Shown here: piece by piece, positions 63,289-64,000 of the stretch
Numbering within the stretch: the first letter of the stretch is position 1
Layout of the letters: each line of letters opens with the position of its first letter
From: Acidobacteriota bacterium
GTDB lineage: Bacteria; Acidobacteriota; Terriglobia; Terriglobales; Acidobacteriaceae
DNA length: 64,000 nucleotides
NCBI GenBank assembly: GCA_021792135.1
Contig: JAJYVF010000001.1
Location: 186,001-250,000, forward strand
Reading direction: 5' to 3'
The notes under the pieces: model-generated
What the model saw: only the letters and a program-made list of their open reading frames with translations
The model's database searches: none
Told to the model about the DNA's origin: nothing
Program-made: the position numbers and the translations under genes

Positions 63289-64000
63289 ATGGACTGGAAG
63301 AGCAGGCGCATTGAGGCGATTCTGGAGCAGGCTCTTGTTGAGGACAAGGCCACCAGCGACGTAACCACGGCGGTGACGATCGACCCGGCGCTGCGGGCAA
63401 CAGCGACGGTGATTGCGAAGGAAGAGTGCGTGCTCTCCGGGGTGGGCTCTATTCCGCGCTTCCTCGAGATTTTTGCGCGGCTCGACGGCCGGAACAGCGG
63501 CCGCTACGAGGTGGTGAGCCATCCTGAGATCTTCGACGGAGTGCGGGTTCGCAAGGGCCAGGCAGTGGCCGTGATTCGTCACAACGCGCGTGTCGTTCTC
63601 GCCTGTGAACGGGTGATCCTGAACCTGATGCAGCGCATGAGCGGCATTGCAACGCTGACGCGGCGCTATGTGGACGAGGTGGCGGAAACGGGGGCCAGGA
63701 TTCTGGATACACGCAAGACAATCCCGGGATTGCGCATTCTCGACAAGTATGCGGTCTGCTGCGGCGGCGGGGAGAACCACCGGCTCGATTTGTCCGACGG
63801 GATTCTGATCAAGAACAATCACATTTCCCTGGGCGGCGGAATCGAGAAGGTGCTGGAAAACGCGAAGCAGCGGCGCAAACCGGGACAGACCATTGATATT
63901 GAGGTCCGCAACATGCAGGAGCTGGAGGTGGCTCTGGAGCACGGCGCCGAATCTCTGCTGCTGGATAACATGACGCCGGCCGAGGTGAAGACCGCAGTTG
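63289..64000 (+). CDS. nadC: Nicotinate-nucleotide pyrophosphorylase (carboxylating), 3' end beyond window
   Basis: Quinolinate phosphoribosyltransferase of NAD synthesis; converts quinolinate and PRPP to nicotinate mononucleotide. The first 237 residues are visible: LEQALVEDKATSDVTTAVTI, NLMQRMSGIATLTRRYVDE, ILDTRKTIPGLRILDKYAVCCGGGENHR and IKNNHIS, all diagnostic. It starts six bases after valS, on the same strand, so co-transcription is likely. About 45 C-terminal residues fall outside the window. Confidence 0.95.
   Translation, partial: MDWKSRRIEAILEQALVEDKATSDVTTAVTIDPALRATATVIAKEECVLSGVGSIPRFLEIFARLDGRNSGRYEVVSHPEIFDGVRVRKGQAVAVIRHNARVVLACERVILNLMQRMSGIATLTRRYVDEVAETGARILDTRKTIPGLRILDKYAVCCGGGENHRLDLSDGILIKNNHISLGGGIEKVLENAKQRRKPGQTIDIEVRNMQELEVALEHGAESLLLDNMTPAEVKTAV

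Overview
GC-rich chromosomal window of about 50 genes, most probably from an Acidobacteriota (Terriglobia/Acidobacteriaceae-like) soil bacterium. This placement is inferred from a large Oar-type TonB-dependent receptor with an N-terminal carboxypeptidase-regulatory domain, a three-module GH18/CE4/GT2 protein, a Gram-negative LPS operon (waaA-lpxK-heptosyltransferase), two-gene glycyl-tRNA synthetase, TrmFO, and many GTG/TTG starts. No rRNA, tRNA, CRISPR array or intact transposon was seen.

Layout. 1-3.6 kb: glyS (3' end off the window) and glyQ, divergent from a DUF72 gene. 3.6-10.5 kb: the trimodular GH18-deacetylase-glycosyltransferase, a GT39-like membrane glycosyltransferase, a DUF4232-like lipoprotein, an SDR oxidoreductase and a 31-aa membrane peptide. 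10.5-15 kb (minus strand): purQ coupled to a CpsB-type PHP phosphatase, a Cys-rich small protein, trmFO and GNAT, and an 88-aa protein. 15-21.3 kb: an exported N-acyl-D-amino-acid deacylase-like protein without the usual HxH metal motif, a NIPSNAP protein, small hypotheticals, a relic of a response-regulator receiver domain, and queD-queE of queuosine synthesis. 21.3-26.1 kb: a tightly packed operon waaA-lpxK-heptosyltransferase-ICMT-DUF3108 (lipid A/Kdo/core assembly). 26-32.4 kb: an uncharacterised pair, then an Oar/TonB receptor next to an exported alpha-L-fucosidase (glycan acquisition). 32.6-40.6 kb: a PpiD/SurA-like chaperone, malQ and treY (convergent; glycogen/trehalose metabolism), and a beta-propeller lipoprotein. 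40.6-45 kb: a methylcrotonyl-CoA carboxylase-type beta subunit and an HMG-CoA lyase flanking three membrane proteins (leucine catabolism). 45-52.4 kb: mtnA, an acyltransferase, a cupin, pgi, a BON/glycine-zipper protein and a metallophosphoesterase.

52.4-55.3 kb is an accessory patch. It holds a 21-bp-period array of palindromic cores, strong hairpins, an AT-richer segment with a Clp-fold serine proteinase of the SDH/SppA type, and a Phd-type antitoxin followed by a truncated PIN toxin. 55.3-59 kb: an NtrY/NtrX-like two-component pair whose regulator has an altered sigma-54 contact loop. 59.1-60.4 kb: a second glycine-zipper lipoprotein, then a decayed group II intron (domain V-like RNA retained, maturase deleted and frameshifted). 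60.4-64 kb: valS and nadC (3' end off the window).

The best candidates for something new are the 21-bp palindrome array with the neighbouring SDH-proteinase island, the NtrX-like regulator with GAVPGG in place of GAFTGA, the metal-motif-deficient deacylase, the purQ/PHP-phosphatase coupling and the trimodular GH18-CE4-GT2 protein. No complete unmistakable new defence or biosynthetic system is visible.
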